Below are positions 7,348-16,154 of a stretch of DNA of 27,088 nt, piece after piece. The stretch is from JBCBTJ01 sp964597685 (GTDB lineage Bacteria; Pseudomonadota; Alphaproteobacteria; Caulobacterales; Hyphomonadaceae), in NCBI GenBank assembly GCA_964597685.1, contig CAZQZC010000020.1, positions 1-27,088 of the forward strand, written 5' to 3'. The position numbers and the translations under genes are program-made. The notes beneath the pieces are model-generated. The model made no database searches, was not told the origin of the DNA, and saw nothing but the letters and a program-made list of their open reading frames with translations. Each line of letters starts with the position of its first letter. Position 1 is the first letter of the stretch.

Positions 7348-8082
7348 ATGAGCACATCCGAAGACGGTCTCGTCGTATCCGGATTGGCCAAATCCTTCGG
7401 CAAGCGGCAGGTCGTGCGCGACGTGTCCTTGTCAGTCCAACGCGGAGAAGTGGTCGGCCTGCTGGGTCCTAACGGAGCTGGGAAAACCACCTGTTTTTAC
7501 ATGATTATGGGGCTGATCGGGGCTGATTCCGGTCAAATCCTAATCGACGGCGAGGACGTAACGTCGCTGCCGATGTACCAACGCGCGCGGCTTGGTCTTG
7601 GATACTTGCCGCAGGAAGCCTCGATTTTCCGCGGCATGAGCGTCGAGGAAAACGTCGCAGCCGTCGTCGAGCTCGTTGAGAAAGACAGGTCCAAGCGCGC
7701 CGCACAGGTCGATGCGCTGTTAAACGAATTGCACGTCTCGCATCTTCGCGACGCGCCCGCCACAGCCCTATCGGGTGGAGAACGGCGGCGCGTGGAGATC
7801 GCCCGCGCGCTCGCCTCACGCCCCAGCTTCATGCTCCTGGACGAACCGTTCACCGGGATCGACCCCCTCGCCATCTCGGACATCTCCGACCTGGTCAGGT
7901 ATCTGAAGCAGCGCGGCCTTGGCGTGCTGATCACAGACCACCAGGTGCGCGAGACTCTGCAGATCGTCGACAGAGCGCTTGTCATGTATGACGGCGTCGT
8001 CTTGTTCGACGGGCCTCCGGAAGAGGTGCTGCAGAACGAGGATGTGCGGCGGGTCTATCTCGGCGAGCGGTTCGCCGCGTAA
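7348..8082 (+). CDS. lptB: LPS export ABC transporter ATP-binding protein LptB
   Basis: A cytoplasmic ATPase of about 244 residues that drives LPS extraction with LptF and LptG (not in this window). Walker A is GPNGAGKTT, the Q-loop region GYLPQEASIFRGMSVEEN is the LptB form, the signature is LSGGERRRVEIARAL, Walker B is FMLLDEPFTGIDP, and the switch His is in ITDHQVRETL. The ATG at 7348 was preferred to an ATG at 7321, because it has AAGG just upstream and gives the usual family length. It lies 88 bp after the second lptA and only 5 bp before rpoN. Confidence 0.95.
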   Translation: MSTSEDGLVVSGLAKSFGKRQVVRDVSLSVQRGEVVGLLGPNGAGKTTCFYMIMGLIGADSGQILIDGEDVTSLPMYQRARLGLGYLPQEASIFRGMSVEENVAAVVELVEKDRSKRAAQVDALLNELHVSHLRDAPATALSGGERRRVEIARALASRPSFMLLDEPFTGIDPLAISDISDLVRYLKQRGLGVLITDHQVRETLQIVDRALVMYDGVVLFDGPPEEVLQNEDVRRVYLGERFAA

Positions 8083-8087
8083 CGCCC

Positions 8088-9584
8088 ATGTCGTTGAAAC
8101 AGCGTCTCGATGTCCGCCAAGCCCAGGGCTTGGTGATGACGCCCCAATTGCAGCAGGCCATCAAACTGCTGCAGCTGTCGAATCAGGAACTCGCCGAATA
8201 CGTCGAAGCCGAGCTTGAGCGGAACCCGCTGCTTGTGCGCGACGAGGGGGACGCCTCAGACGCGCCGCTACCCGCTGCGGACCTCCCAGACACAACAACG
8301 CTGGACCTCGGACTTCCCACGGGCGAGAGCGCGCAGGAGGCGTTAGACGCGCCGCGTGAAGACATCAACAACGGCGACAGCGCTGCAGACGCCGCCGTCG
8401 CGGGGTCGTCGGGCCCATCTGCGGAGACGGACTGGTCAAAGGCCGGTTCGGGTCGACAGGTGGGCGACGACATCGATTTCGAAGGCAATCTGACGCAAGA
8501 CAAGAGCCTTCGGGAGCATCTCACCGATCAGGTTCGCCTCGCTGGCCTTTCCGCCGCCGAGACGCTGATCGCCCTTCGGCTCATCGACGATACGGACGAA
8601 GGCGGATATTGCCGCGCAGACCTTGCAGAAGTTGGCGAGGTGCTCGGCGCGCCGCTGAGCGATGTCCAGGCCGTTCTAAGCATTTGCCAAGGCTTCGAAC
8701 CGACGGGCGTCATGGCGCGATCCTTGTCGGAATGCCTGGCTCTGCAATTGATCGAACGCGACCGCTTAGACCCCGCCATGAAGGCGCTCGTCGAGAACCT
8801 CGACCTCGCCGCGAAACACGATATCACCAAGCTCGTCGCGGTCTGCGGCGTTGATAAAGCCGATGTTTTGGACATGTTGGCGGAGCTGAAGTCACTGACA
8901 CCGCGCCCCGGCGCGGCCTTTGCCGGCGACGCCGCAGCAGCGGTGGCGCCGGACGTATTCGTCCGAGAGATGCCAAACGGGATGTTCGCCGTCGAATTGA
9001 ACACCGAGACGCTCCCGCGGGTTTTGGTGGATCGCGCCTATTATGCTGAGGTGTCGACGCTGCCAATGCGCGAACAAGAGAAGGAATTCGTTTCAGAGTG
9101 TGCGGCGAGCGCCAATTGGTTGATCAAGAGCCTGGACCAACGCGCGCGCACGATCTTGAAGGTCTCAAGCGAAATCGTCCGACAGCAAGACGCGTTTTTC
9201 GCCCACGGCGTGGCGCATTTGCGCCCCCTCAACCTGAAACAGGTTGCAGATGCAATCGGAATGCACGAATCCACCGTCAGCCGCGTCACATCGAACAAAT
9301 ACATGTCCACGCCGCGAGGCTTGCTGGAACTGAAATACTTCTTCTCAGCCGCGATCCCGTCTACGGGCGGCGGAGAAGCGCATTCCGCTGAAGCCGTGCG
9401 GCATCGGATTAAGGAATTGATTGAAAACGAAGGCTCGACGGCAGTGCTCTCCGACGACCAGATTGTTGAGACGCTTCGTGAGTTTGGCGTCGATATCGCG
9501 CGTCGCACCGTGGCGAAGTATCGAGAGAGCCTCTGCATCCCGTCTTCTGTCGTGCGTCGGCGGACGTTGAAACAGAGCGCTTGA
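8088..9584 (+). CDS. rpoN: RNA polymerase sigma54 factor
   Basis: A 498-residue sigma54. Region I (about 1-48) has the Gln/Leu-rich MTPQLQQAIKLLQLSNQEL sequence that contacts activators and holds the polymerase silent; region II (about 50-140) is the acidic linker; region III spans the core-binding domain, with a helix-turn-helix around LKQVADAIGMHESTVSRV; and the RpoN box ARRTVAKYRE is perfect at about 471-480. It binds -24/-12 promoters and needs an enhancer-binding ATPase. It is packed against lptB, probably on the same transcript, as in many alphaproteobacteria. Confidence 0.96.
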   Translation: MSLKQRLDVRQAQGLVMTPQLQQAIKLLQLSNQELAEYVEAELERNPLLVRDEGDASDAPLPAADLPDTTTLDLGLPTGESAQEALDAPREDINNGDSAADAAVAGSSGPSAETDWSKAGSGRQVGDDIDFEGNLTQDKSLREHLTDQVRLAGLSAAETLIALRLIDDTDEGGYCRADLAEVGEVLGAPLSDVQAVLSICQGFEPTGVMARSLSECLALQLIERDRLDPAMKALVENLDLAAKHDITKLVAVCGVDKADVLDMLAELKSLTPRPGAAFAGDAAAAVAPDVFVREMPNGMFAVELNTETLPRVLVDRAYYAEVSTLPMREQEKEFVSECAASANWLIKSLDQRARTILKVSSEIVRQQDAFFAHGVAHLRPLNLKQVADAIGMHESTVSRVTSNKYMSTPRGLLELKYFFSAAIPSTGGGEAHSAEAVRHRIKELIENEGSTAVLSDDQIVETLREFGVDIARRTVAKYRESLCIPSSVVRRRTLKQSA

Positions 9585-9724
9585 CGGCATCTGCAGCGGC
9601 ACGAAACCTGCCTGTCAGCCGACTGTAGCTAGAGTGGACGACCCGCATTGGTAGATTAGCTTCGCTTCGCTCTCGCCATCTCGTGCAAAGTGTTCCATAA
9701 TCGTCACACTAACGGGAGTTCTCC

Positions 9725-10315
9725 GTGCAAATACAGATTATTGGAAAAAATATGGACCTCGGCGAGTCGCTCCGGGAACGGATCGCCGAAGGCCTCGAAG
9801 GCGCCGTCAGCAAATACTTCGATCGCCCAAGCGAGGGCCAAGTGGTTGTCGCGAAGGACGCTCACCTGATCGGCGTCGACTGCAACATCCATTTGCCCTC
9901 AGGGATCACGTTGCAAGCCCACGGTGAGGCGACGGAGCCCTATGCAGCGCTCGAAACGGCGCTCGATAAGATCGAAAAACGGGTCCGACGATACAAACGG
10001 CGCTTGAAGGACCATCACCAACCGGGCCGGGCCCCGCTGCCGAGCGAACCTGCGGCGGCGTTCGTCATTCAAGGCGCGTCGGACGAAGACGAGATCGAAG
10101 AGCCGCATGTCAACGGCGACGCCTCGCCGCTGATCGTCGCGGAAATGTCAGCTGAGATCAAAACCATGTCGGTTTCAGAGGCGGTCATGCAATTAGAGCT
10201 TGGCGACTCGCCCGCTTTGATGTTCAGGAGCGTCACGCATGGTGGGTTGAACATGATCTATCGGAGACCGGACGGACATATCGGCTGGCTGGACCCCGCG
10301 CAACAACGGAAGTAA
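9725..10315 (+). CDS. hpf: Ribosome hibernation-promoting factor, long form
   Basis: A 196-residue long HPF. Residues about 1-105 are the S30AE domain (MQIQIIGKNMDLGESLRERI, YAALETALDKIEKRVRRYKRRLKDHH) that sits in the mRNA/tRNA channel of the 30S subunit. A variable linker is followed at about 135-192 by the C-terminal dimerisation domain (KTMSVSEAVMQLEL, FRSVTHGGLNMIYRRPDGHIGWLDP), which joins two ribosomes into 100S particles. The start is GTG at 9725 with GGGAG at 9714-9718. The 140 bp upstream of it, after rpoN, probably holds its own promoter, but none is clearly defined; sigma54 and stress control are known for homologues. Confidence 0.93.
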   Translation: MQIQIIGKNMDLGESLRERIAEGLEGAVSKYFDRPSEGQVVVAKDAHLIGVDCNIHLPSGITLQAHGEATEPYAALETALDKIEKRVRRYKRRLKDHHQPGRAPLPSEPAAAFVIQGASDEDEIEEPHVNGDASPLIVAEMSAEIKTMSVSEAVMQLELGDSPALMFRSVTHGGLNMIYRRPDGHIGWLDPAQQRK

Positions 10316-10330
10316 GCAAGATCTGAGATT

Positions 10331-10801
10331 ATGTCGATTGACCTTCACGCCCTCCTCTCTCCCGGAGCGATTGTTGTGCGCGCCAATGCTGGAAGCCGCA
10401 AACAAGCGCTGACGCTGCTTGCCGACAAGTTGGCTGAGGAGCACGGCCTAGACGCCGCCGTAATCGTCGACGCAGCAATGGAACGTGAGAGACTCGGGTC
10501 AACCGGGGTCGGCGAAGGCGTCGCGATCCCGCACGCCCGTATCGCTGGCTTAAGCCAGCCCGTCGGCGCCTTCGCGCGACTTGACCGAGGCGTCGACTTC
10601 GAAGCCGTCGACGATCGCGAATGTGACCTTGTCTTCTTGCTGCTTGCGCCGCGCTCCAACGGCGCCGATCACCTGAGAGCGCTCGCACAAGTCGCTCGCG
10701 CGTTTCGCCGCGACTCAATCCGCGAACAGATCCGGCGCGCGCGGACAGCCGACGACATTCACAACGCGCTCTGCCCGCAAGCCAAGGGCGAAGCGGCCTA
10801 G
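10331..10801 (+). CDS. ptsN: Nitrogen-PTS IIA component PtsN
   Basis: A 156-residue EIIA-Ntr protein. The phosphorylated histidine is H68 in GVAIPHARI, preceded by RERLGSTGVGEG and followed by GAFARLDRGVDF and the DLVFLLLAP strand, all standard for the family. It takes phosphate from NPr/EI-Ntr and regulates potassium transport, nitrogen and stress responses through protein contacts. It follows hpf by 15 bp and closes the rpoN cluster; the next gene is convergent after only 35 bp. Confidence 0.94.
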   Translation: MSIDLHALLSPGAIVVRANAGSRKQALTLLADKLAEEHGLDAAVIVDAAMERERLGSTGVGEGVAIPHARIAGLSQPVGAFARLDRGVDFEAVDDRECDLVFLLLAPRSNGADHLRALAQVARAFRRDSIREQIRRARTADDIHNALCPQAKGEAA

Positions 10802-10836
10802 CAGAGCCCTGCGCTCATTAATCGAAACGTCGTGTA

Positions 10837-11085
10837 TTAGTGCACGCTGAAGGGCGTCAGAGAATGCGCACGCGCGGCGGCGAAAGCGGCGTCGCGCCCT
10901 TCCACGAGCGCGACACGGTCGCCCTCGGCGTTGTGAAGCGCGAAAACCTGGCTCGACCTGTCCCATTGCTCCAGGGCGTCGGCCGGCAGGATGCGTTCCA
11001 ATTCCTGCTCGTCCAGCGGCTTCACATAGACGAGGTTTGGAGCGCTCAAGATCGCGAGATGTTGTTCGTTAAGCTCTGTTTTCAT
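10837..11085 (-). CDS. DUF1150 family protein
   Basis: An 82-residue protein matching the alphaproteobacterial DUF1150 family: LVYVKPL near residue 18, a middle LEQWDRSSQVFALHNAEGDRVALVEGRDAAF that reads as short beta strands, and a C-terminal helix. Function is unknown; homologues often stand beside small heat-shock genes, but none is present here. The ATG at 11085 follows an imperfect direct repeat of GGAATGAAAA that places a second ATG 10 bases upstream in another frame; AAGGA at 11096-11100 is correctly spaced for the inner ATG. Confidence 0.8.
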   Translation of the reverse strand: MKTELNEQHLAILSAPNLVYVKPLDEQELERILPADALEQWDRSSQVFALHNAEGDRVALVEGRDAAFAAARAHSLTPFSVH

Positions 11086-11233
11086 TCCTTTTCATTCCTT
11101 CTGTTTAGACAGGAAATGTGCGTGAACCCGGCCCCGATGTCGGCAACCCATGGTCACAACGTCCTCGATCAACAGGTGGAGACCCATCTGACGGGATTCA
11201 AGTTTCACGGCGCCAGACGGGTTGCCGCCTTGG

Positions 11234-12886
11234 TCAAGCGGCTGCCTCGACCAATGCGTCTTCTGGCTGAAGCGGGGGCTTTCCAAGGATCATGTCGGCC
11301 GCCTTTTCGGCGATCATGATGGTGGGCGCATTCGTGTTGCCGCCGATCAGCGTCGGCATGACGGACGCGTCGACCACGCGCAGACCGTCCACGCCGCGGA
11401 CCCTAAGCGCCTCGTCCAATGGCGCGGCCTCGTCCGCGCCCATGCGGACTGTGCCAACGGGGTGATAGATCGTCTCCCCCGTCCGACGGACAAACGCATC
11501 GATCTTCTCGTCGCTATCGACGCCTGCGCCGGGCATGATTTCAGCCCCCCGAAACGGCTTCAGGGCGTCCTGGCGGCAGATTTCACGCAGCATTTTGACG
11601 GATTCACGCATGGCGCGCCGGTCTTCCTCCGCAGCGAGGTAGTTCGGGTCGATCAAAGGCGACGCGAAGGGGTCGGACGATGCAAGCTTGATCTCGCCCC
11701 GGCTCTCTGGCCGCAACTGGCAGGAATGCACCGTGAAGCCGTCCTTGTCGGCGCTCTCCTGGCCATGTTTTAGAACTATCGCATTGACCATGTGGATTTG
11801 CAGGTCGGGCCGGTCGAGCCCTTCCCGTGATTTCAGAAATGCGCCTGTCTGCAGGAAGTTATCCCTGCCAGGCCCCTTTCGGCGCACCATGTAGTTTAGC
11901 GCAACGCCAAACTTCTTCAGGCCCGCTTGGGTGGAGTACGCGGACAACGGCTTCGTCATCTCATGGATGACCGTGACGTCGAGATGATCCTGTAGGTTTT
12001 GCCCCACGCCTGGGCTTTCGGCCACCACGTCAATTCCGGCGTCGCGCAAGGCGTCGGGCGCTCCGATGCCTGAAAGCATGAGCAATTGCGGAGACTGAAC
12101 GGCGCCCGCGCACAGGATCACTTCACGCCCGGCGCGGATCTTGGACTTGACCGCTTTTTTCCCAGAGGCCACCTCGACGCCGACGGCGCGCCCCGCCTCG
12201 ACCAGGACCTTCGTCACCAAGCCTGTCGACACAATGGAGAGGTTCGGCCTGAGATCTTCAATCGGGCGCAAATAAGCGAATGACGCGCTCCAGCGCTCGC
12301 CGTCTCGGATCGTTCGCTGATAGGGGCCGAATCCTTCTTGGCGGGCGCCGTTGAAGTCATCCGTCGACGGGTGGCCCGCCTCTTCTCCGGCCCTGAGGAA
12401 GGCGCGATAAACGGGATTGTCCAATTGGGAGTCTGAGACCCAGAGCGGACCGCCCTCGCCGTGGAATTCTCCGGCCCCGCCCTCGTAATGCTCGGAGCGC
12501 TTGAAGTAGGGCAGAACATCAGCGAACCCCCAACCCCCCAAGCCCATCTGACGCCACTGATCATAGTCGCGGGCATGACCGCGGATGTAGATCATGCCGT
12601 TGATGGAGGACGAGCCGCCCCACCCCTTCCCTCGAGGCCACCACAGACGGCGATCGTCCATGTGTTTTTGAGGCGTCGTTCTGAAGCCCCAATTGTAGGG
12701 ATTGGCCTCTTTAATGAGCGACCCGACGCCCGCGGGCATCCGGACGAGCAAACTAGAATCTTTCTTGCCCGCCTCGACGAGACATACCTTCACCGAAGGA
12801 TCTGCGCTCAAACGGTTTGCGAGTACGCATCCTGCGCTTCCAGCGCCCACAATAACGTAGTCGAAGTCATTCTCTGCGCCTGACAT
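11234..12886 (-). CDS. GMC-family flavin oxidoreductase (choline dehydrogenase-like)
   Basis: A 550-residue FAD enzyme. The N-terminal dinucleotide motif is VGAGSAG (residues 13-19), followed by the GMC signature around RGKGWGGSSSINGMIYIRGHARDYDQW; a second GMC signature is GAVQSPQLLMLSGIG. The active-site histidine is in YHPVGTVRMG and the C-terminal GGNTNAPTIMIAEKAADMI closes the FAD domain. It oxidises an alcohol to an aldehyde; many such genes are annotated as betA, but no betB or choline transporter is adjacent, so the substrate may be a long-chain, aromatic or polyol alcohol. It has no signal peptide and is likely cytoplasmic. Confidence 0.9.
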   Translation of the reverse strand: MSGAENDFDYVIVGAGSAGCVLANRLSADPSVKVCLVEAGKKDSSLLVRMPAGVGSLIKEANPYNWGFRTTPQKHMDDRRLWWPRGKGWGGSSSINGMIYIRGHARDYDQWRQMGLGGWGFADVLPYFKRSEHYEGGAGEFHGEGGPLWVSDSQLDNPVYRAFLRAGEEAGHPSTDDFNGARQEGFGPYQRTIRDGERWSASFAYLRPIEDLRPNLSIVSTGLVTKVLVEAGRAVGVEVASGKKAVKSKIRAGREVILCAGAVQSPQLLMLSGIGAPDALRDAGIDVVAESPGVGQNLQDHLDVTVIHEMTKPLSAYSTQAGLKKFGVALNYMVRRKGPGRDNFLQTGAFLKSREGLDRPDLQIHMVNAIVLKHGQESADKDGFTVHSCQLRPESRGEIKLASSDPFASPLIDPNYLAAEEDRRAMRESVKMLREICRQDALKPFRGAEIMPGAGVDSDEKIDAFVRRTGETIYHPVGTVRMGADEAAPLDEALRVRGVDGLRVVDASVMPTLIGGNTNAPTIMIAEKAADMILGKPPLQPEDALVEAAA

Positions 12887-13022
12887 GAAGTCTCCTGATT
12901 GCTCTTAGTATTGAGCGATTGTGAGGGGTTCCAACGCGCGCAGCAAGACTTTGTGAAGAATATGGCCGTAATGATGACAAGTGCGATTTGGGCGGATCGC
13001 GCTATGCGAGAGGAGCACGATC

Positions 13023-13619
13023 ATGTCCGCTCTGCGGCAATCCGTCGTTGAAGATCATGTCGCCAAGCGCGCCGAGCGTGAGCGCCGCCGCCACCGGCGA
13101 ATACAGGTCAAGATCGCTGGCCGCTTCCTGGACGAAGGCGGCCATGAACATGCGTTCTCAACGTTCAACATCTCCTGCTCGGGCGCATTCATCCTGAGCG
13201 CCCAACGACCCGCTATCGGCGCCGAGGTCGTTTGTTATTTTGACGAGCTGGGACGCGTCCCGGCCAATGTCGTCCGACGGACGTCTGAAGGCTTTGCGGC
13301 GCTTTTCAACGTGTCGCCGTTCAAACGCAACAAACTCGCAGATCGTTTGATCTGGATCATAAACCGCGATCCGCTCGGCCTGCAGGAAGAGCGCGATACT
13401 CCCCGCTACGCCGCGGGCGGTCCAGCGCTGGTGACACGGGCCGACGGCCGCCAGATCCAATGCCGCGCCATCGACATTTCTCTGACGGGCGCCGGGTTCG
13501 AAACCGATGGTCCGGCCCCAGACATCGGCGAGGTGGTCAGCGTTGGCAATCTTCGTGGTGAAGTGGTGCGCCGTACACCGAACGGCTTCGGCATCCGCTT
13601 CTTGCACGCTGACACTTAA
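13023..13619 (+). CDS. Tandem PilZ-domain protein, probable c-di-GMP receptor
   Basis: About 198 residues with two PilZ domains and nothing else. The first has basic RRRHRR at 21-26 and NISCSG at 49-54; the second has RDTPR at 124-128 and DISLTG at 151-156. Both therefore keep the RxxxR and D/NxSxxG elements that bind cyclic di-GMP. The ATG at 13023 has AGGAG at 13011-13015; longer in-frame starts lack such a site. It is divergent from the GMC oxidoreductase gene over a 136-bp gap. Targets are not evident from the context; homologues act on motility and surface polysaccharide. Confidence 0.85.
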   Translation: MSALRQSVVEDHVAKRAERERRRHRRIQVKIAGRFLDEGGHEHAFSTFNISCSGAFILSAQRPAIGAEVVCYFDELGRVPANVVRRTSEGFAALFNVSPFKRNKLADRLIWIINRDPLGLQEERDTPRYAAGGPALVTRADGRQIQCRAIDISLTGAGFETDGPAPDIGEVVSVGNLRGEVVRRTPNGFGIRFLHADT

Positions 13620-14395
13620 CGGCCCTTCCAGTTCGGCGAGCGTTTCTCGGCGAAGGCGCGGGGCCCCTCCAGGAAGTCTTCGCTCTTAAGCATGTCGCCG
13701 ACCGCGGCATAGCGTGTCTCAAAGGCCTCGCGATAATTGGCGACGTCGAGGCCGTTCATGACCGCTTGTTTCGATGCGCGGATCGACATCGGGCTGCAGG
13801 CTTCGACCATTTTCGCCCACGTCCGTGCGGCGTCCATCAAGTCGCCTGCGGGAACGACTTGGTTCACGAATCCGAGCCGCTCACCTTCGGCGGCCTCCAC
13901 GGTGCGGCCGGTCAGGATCATGCCCATGGCTCGTTTGAGGCCGATTTGACGTGGCAGACGATGCAGGCCGCCCGCCAAGGCCGCCAGCCCCACCTTCGGC
14001 TCCGGCAGCGCAAACCGAGCCGTGTCGGCGGCGATGATCAGGTCGCACGCCAGAGCAATCTCGAACCCGCCGCCCATGGCGACGCCGTTCACCGCAGCGA
14101 TGACGGGCTTGGTCAGGTCATAGCGGCTCGTCAATCCGGCGAAGCCCGTTTCCGGGACGGTGATCGCATTGCCTTCCGCCTGCCAGCGAAGATCGTTTCC
14201 AGCGGAAAAGGCCCGGTCGCCAGCGCCTGTGATGATTGCGATCCAGAGGTCAGGATCGGCGGCGAAGTCATCGAACACAGCCGCCAGTTCTTCGTTGGCG
14301 GGCGGATGAAGCGCGTTCATACGCTCCGGTCGATTGATCTCAACGACAAGAGTCGTCTCCTCCCGCGTGACGTTAACGAAGTCATAGCCGGCCAT
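13616..14395 (-). CDS. Enoyl-CoA hydratase/isomerase (crotonase) family protein
   Basis: About 259 residues of crotonase fold. The oxyanion-hole segments AFSAGNDLRW and NGVAMGGGFEIALACDL are intact and the CoA-binding region is normal. Of the two catalytic glutamates of rat enoyl-CoA hydratase, the first is kept (FALPEPKVGL), but the second aligns with Gly in RAMGMILTG. This suggests an isomerase, racemase-like or other acyl-CoA reaction rather than classical hydration. The ATG at 14395 has a GGGAG site at good spacing. It converges with the PilZ gene, the last four bases overlapping. Confidence 0.85.
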   Translation of the reverse strand: MAGYDFVNVTREETTLVVEINRPERMNALHPPANEELAAVFDDFAADPDLWIAIITGAGDRAFSAGNDLRWQAEGNAITVPETGFAGLTSRYDLTKPVIAAVNGVAMGGGFEIALACDLIIAADTARFALPEPKVGLAALAGGLHRLPRQIGLKRAMGMILTGRTVEAAEGERLGFVNQVVPAGDLMDAARTWAKMVEACSPMSIRASKQAVMNGLDVANYREAFETRYAAVGDMLKSEDFLEGPRAFAEKRSPNWKGR

Positions 14396-14469
14396 TGGCA
14401 CATCTCCCGTATCTTTCTGGTCCCGACTTATCCGATGCGAGGCGCGCTTTGTCGATTTCAAGCCGAGAC

Positions 14470-15036
14470 ATGACAGCGTCCAAGTTAGTCGATCTGGATC
14501 TGACCGCGGCTGACCCGCCAGTGTGGCGCGTCTTAGTCGAGAACGAAGCCTACGGCCCCTATACGCTTGGCCAGATGAATGCGTTCATCCAAGACGGGCG
14601 TGTCACGGAATCGTCCGAAGTCGCGAAAGGCGCGCTCGCCCCGTTCGCCGCAGCCTCGGCCCACGCTGAACTAGCCGTTGGCGCCCGAGATCCCGCAACT
14701 GCGCCGGCGCATGAGATGGGTCCCGCGGCGAATTACATCGTGGTCGCCAGACTGTCGGGATCAGAACGCGCGGCAATCGTCGCCGCACTCAATGAGCTCG
14801 GCAAGTTCGCTGAAACGGATCCCGACGCCTATGTGCTGCGAAGCCGCGCCAAGCTCGCCTTCATCCGGCGTACGCTGGCTGACGCGGCGCCCCCCTCGGC
14901 CAAGATCCTCATCGTGGACGCCAGTCGCGGCAGGCTGGCTTGGTGCAATCTCGGCCCGACAGCCGACGCCCACGTTCAAAGCGTGTGGGACGCCGACCTC
15001 GACGACGAGATTACTGGTAGTTCACAACGACGATGA
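14470..15036 (+). CDS. GYF_2 (DUF4339)-like domain protein of unknown function
   Basis: About 188 residues. The N-terminal 20-70 (VWRVLVENEAYGPYTLGQM, FIQDGRVTESSEVAKGALAPFAAA) matches the GYF_2/DUF4339 pattern of a Trp, GPYT and a G-R-V turn; such domains are thought to bind proline-rich peptides. The remainder (NYIVVARLSGSERAAIVAALNEL, AYVLRSRAKLAFIRRTL, AKILIVDASRGRLAWCNLG) is a soluble alpha/beta segment I do not recognise. No signal peptide or membrane helix is seen. The start at 14470 is the first ATG that gives a compact protein; its ribosome binding site is weak. Its 3' end overlaps the convergent DUF4402 gene by 26 bp. Confidence 0.7.
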   Translation: MTASKLVDLDLTAADPPVWRVLVENEAYGPYTLGQMNAFIQDGRVTESSEVAKGALAPFAAASAHAELAVGARDPATAPAHEMGPAANYIVVARLSGSERAAIVAALNELGKFAETDPDAYVLRSRAKLAFIRRTLADAAPPSAKILIVDASRGRLAWCNLGPTADAHVQSVWDADLDDEITGSSQRR

Positions 15037-15502
15037 ATTGGCCGACATAGGCGCCAGGGGGCTGAGCTGCAGCGATCTCCAGGACGCCGCCGACGTGAAA
15101 CTCGTCGACCCCGTCGATCAGCAATCCCGTCTCCTGCGAAGCCGACACGGAACGCACGCGCATCGAAGCGTCGCCCGGCCCGATCATATTGATCTCGTCA
15201 GGGACCTCGATGACGTAAACCGCGTCTGCTTGGCCCAAGACTTTGAACCGGCCCGGGTTGCGCACGCCGGCGAGGCACGTTGCGCCAGTATCGCAATCAA
15301 CCACGCCCGCCGGCGAAATACCGACATCGGAGGCCGCCAAAGGGTTGGGCGCGATCGGCCCGAACTCAAAGTCCTCCCAGGACATGATCTGAAGCGGGGT
15401 CACGATCTCCACCCCGCAATCGCTCTCGCCGTCTTCGGCGCGGGCGGGCGTCGTCGCCATGCCTCCAGTCAAGGCCGTAAGCACCATCTGAAACAATCTC
15501 AT
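15011..15502 (-). CDS. Secreted DUF4402 domain protein
   Basis: About 163 residues: a signal peptide (MRLFQMVLTALTGGMATTPARA, cleavage before EDG) and a single beta-rich DUF4402 domain. Typical points are FEFGPIAP early, VGISPAGVVDC, AVYVIEVPDEI, and a C-terminal PGAYVGQFIVVVNY strand. Paired cysteines suggest a periplasmic or surface location. DUF4402 proteins resemble pilin-like subunits, and some are linked to chaperone-usher-type surface structures, but there is no chaperone or usher gene in this window. GAGGGA precedes the ATG at 15502. Confidence 0.82.
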   Translation of the reverse strand: MRLFQMVLTALTGGMATTPARAEDGESDCGVEIVTPLQIMSWEDFEFGPIAPNPLAASDVGISPAGVVDCDTGATCLAGVRNPGRFKVLGQADAVYVIEVPDEINMIGPGDASMRVRSVSASQETGLLIDGVDEFHVGGVLEIAAAQPPGAYVGQFIVVVNYQ

Positions 15503-15612
15503 TTTCGCGTCCCTCGCGAATAATCGCGCCCTCTCCCATAAGTAGTGCGGCAAATCCGTGGATTATCGCAAAACTTATCGCGGCCGATTCGATGGACCGT
15601 CTTCAGGCTTGG

Positions 15613-16143
15613 TCAACCAATTCGGGTCAGGCCGGCTTGGAACCGCTTCCAGTTGGCCACATACACCTCCGCCGAGGCGCGGATCATGGCGATTTGGGGC
15701 TCCGACACCTCGCGCACAACTTTGGCTGGCGCGCCCATGACCAGCGAGCCGTCCGGGATCTCCTTGCCTTCGGGGACAAGCGCGTGCGCCCCGATGATGC
15801 AATTCTTCCCGATCGTCGCACGGTTGAGCACAGTCGCCCCAATCCCGATCAGGCTTTCATCGCCCACCGTACAGCCATGCAGCATGGCCATATGACCGAC
15901 CGTCACATCACGACCGATGGTCAACGGACAGCCGACGTCGGTGTGCAGCACCGAGCCGTCCTGGATATTCGAATTCTCGCCAATGACGATGGGATCGTTA
16001 TCGCCGCGCAGAACCGCGTTGAACCAGACGCTCGCGTTCTCATGCAGGAGCACGTTGCCCAACACGGTCGCGTTCTCTGCAACCCAGAAATTCCCGCTCT
16101 CAGGCAGGGTCGCCGACACATCACCAAGATTATAGATCGCCAT
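15613..16143 (-). CDS. Gamma-class carbonic anhydrase family protein
   Basis: A 176-residue left-handed beta-helix protein with hexapeptide repeats (IGENSNIQDGS, VGDESLIGIGATVL, IGKNCIIGAHALV). The three zinc/iron histidines of gamma carbonic anhydrases are H67, H84 and H89 (HTDV... GHMAMLHG), and the RGD (46-48) and Gln61 conserved in the active site are present. It may hydrate CO2 or be an inactive CaiE/YrdA-like homologue; the residues favour an active metal site. The start at 16143 has a GGCGGAG site. It follows the DUF3667-like gene by 11 bp, so the two form an operon. Confidence 0.9.
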   Translation of the reverse strand: MAIYNLGDVSATLPESGNFWVAENATVLGNVLLHENASVWFNAVLRGDNDPIVIGENSNIQDGSVLHTDVGCPLTIGRDVTVGHMAMLHGCTVGDESLIGIGATVLNRATIGKNCIIGAHALVPEGKEIPDGSLVMGAPAKVVREVSEPQIAMIRASAEVYVANWKRFQAGLTRIG

Positions 16144-16154
16144 GATCGCTCCGC

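Noticed and set aside
11069..11095. An 8-codon ORF (ATG at 11093-11095, TAA at 11069-11071) overlapping the start of the DUF1150 gene in another frame
   Set aside because: Its AAGGA touches the ATG with no spacing, while the same AAGGA is well placed for the DUF1150 start; it is explained by the GGAATGAAAA direct repeat and is probably incidental.
13490..13510. tRNA-like GGTTCGAA sequence
   Set aside because: It lies inside the PilZ coding sequence with no cloverleaf around it; a similar match in rpoN is likewise coding. No tRNA gene was found in the window.
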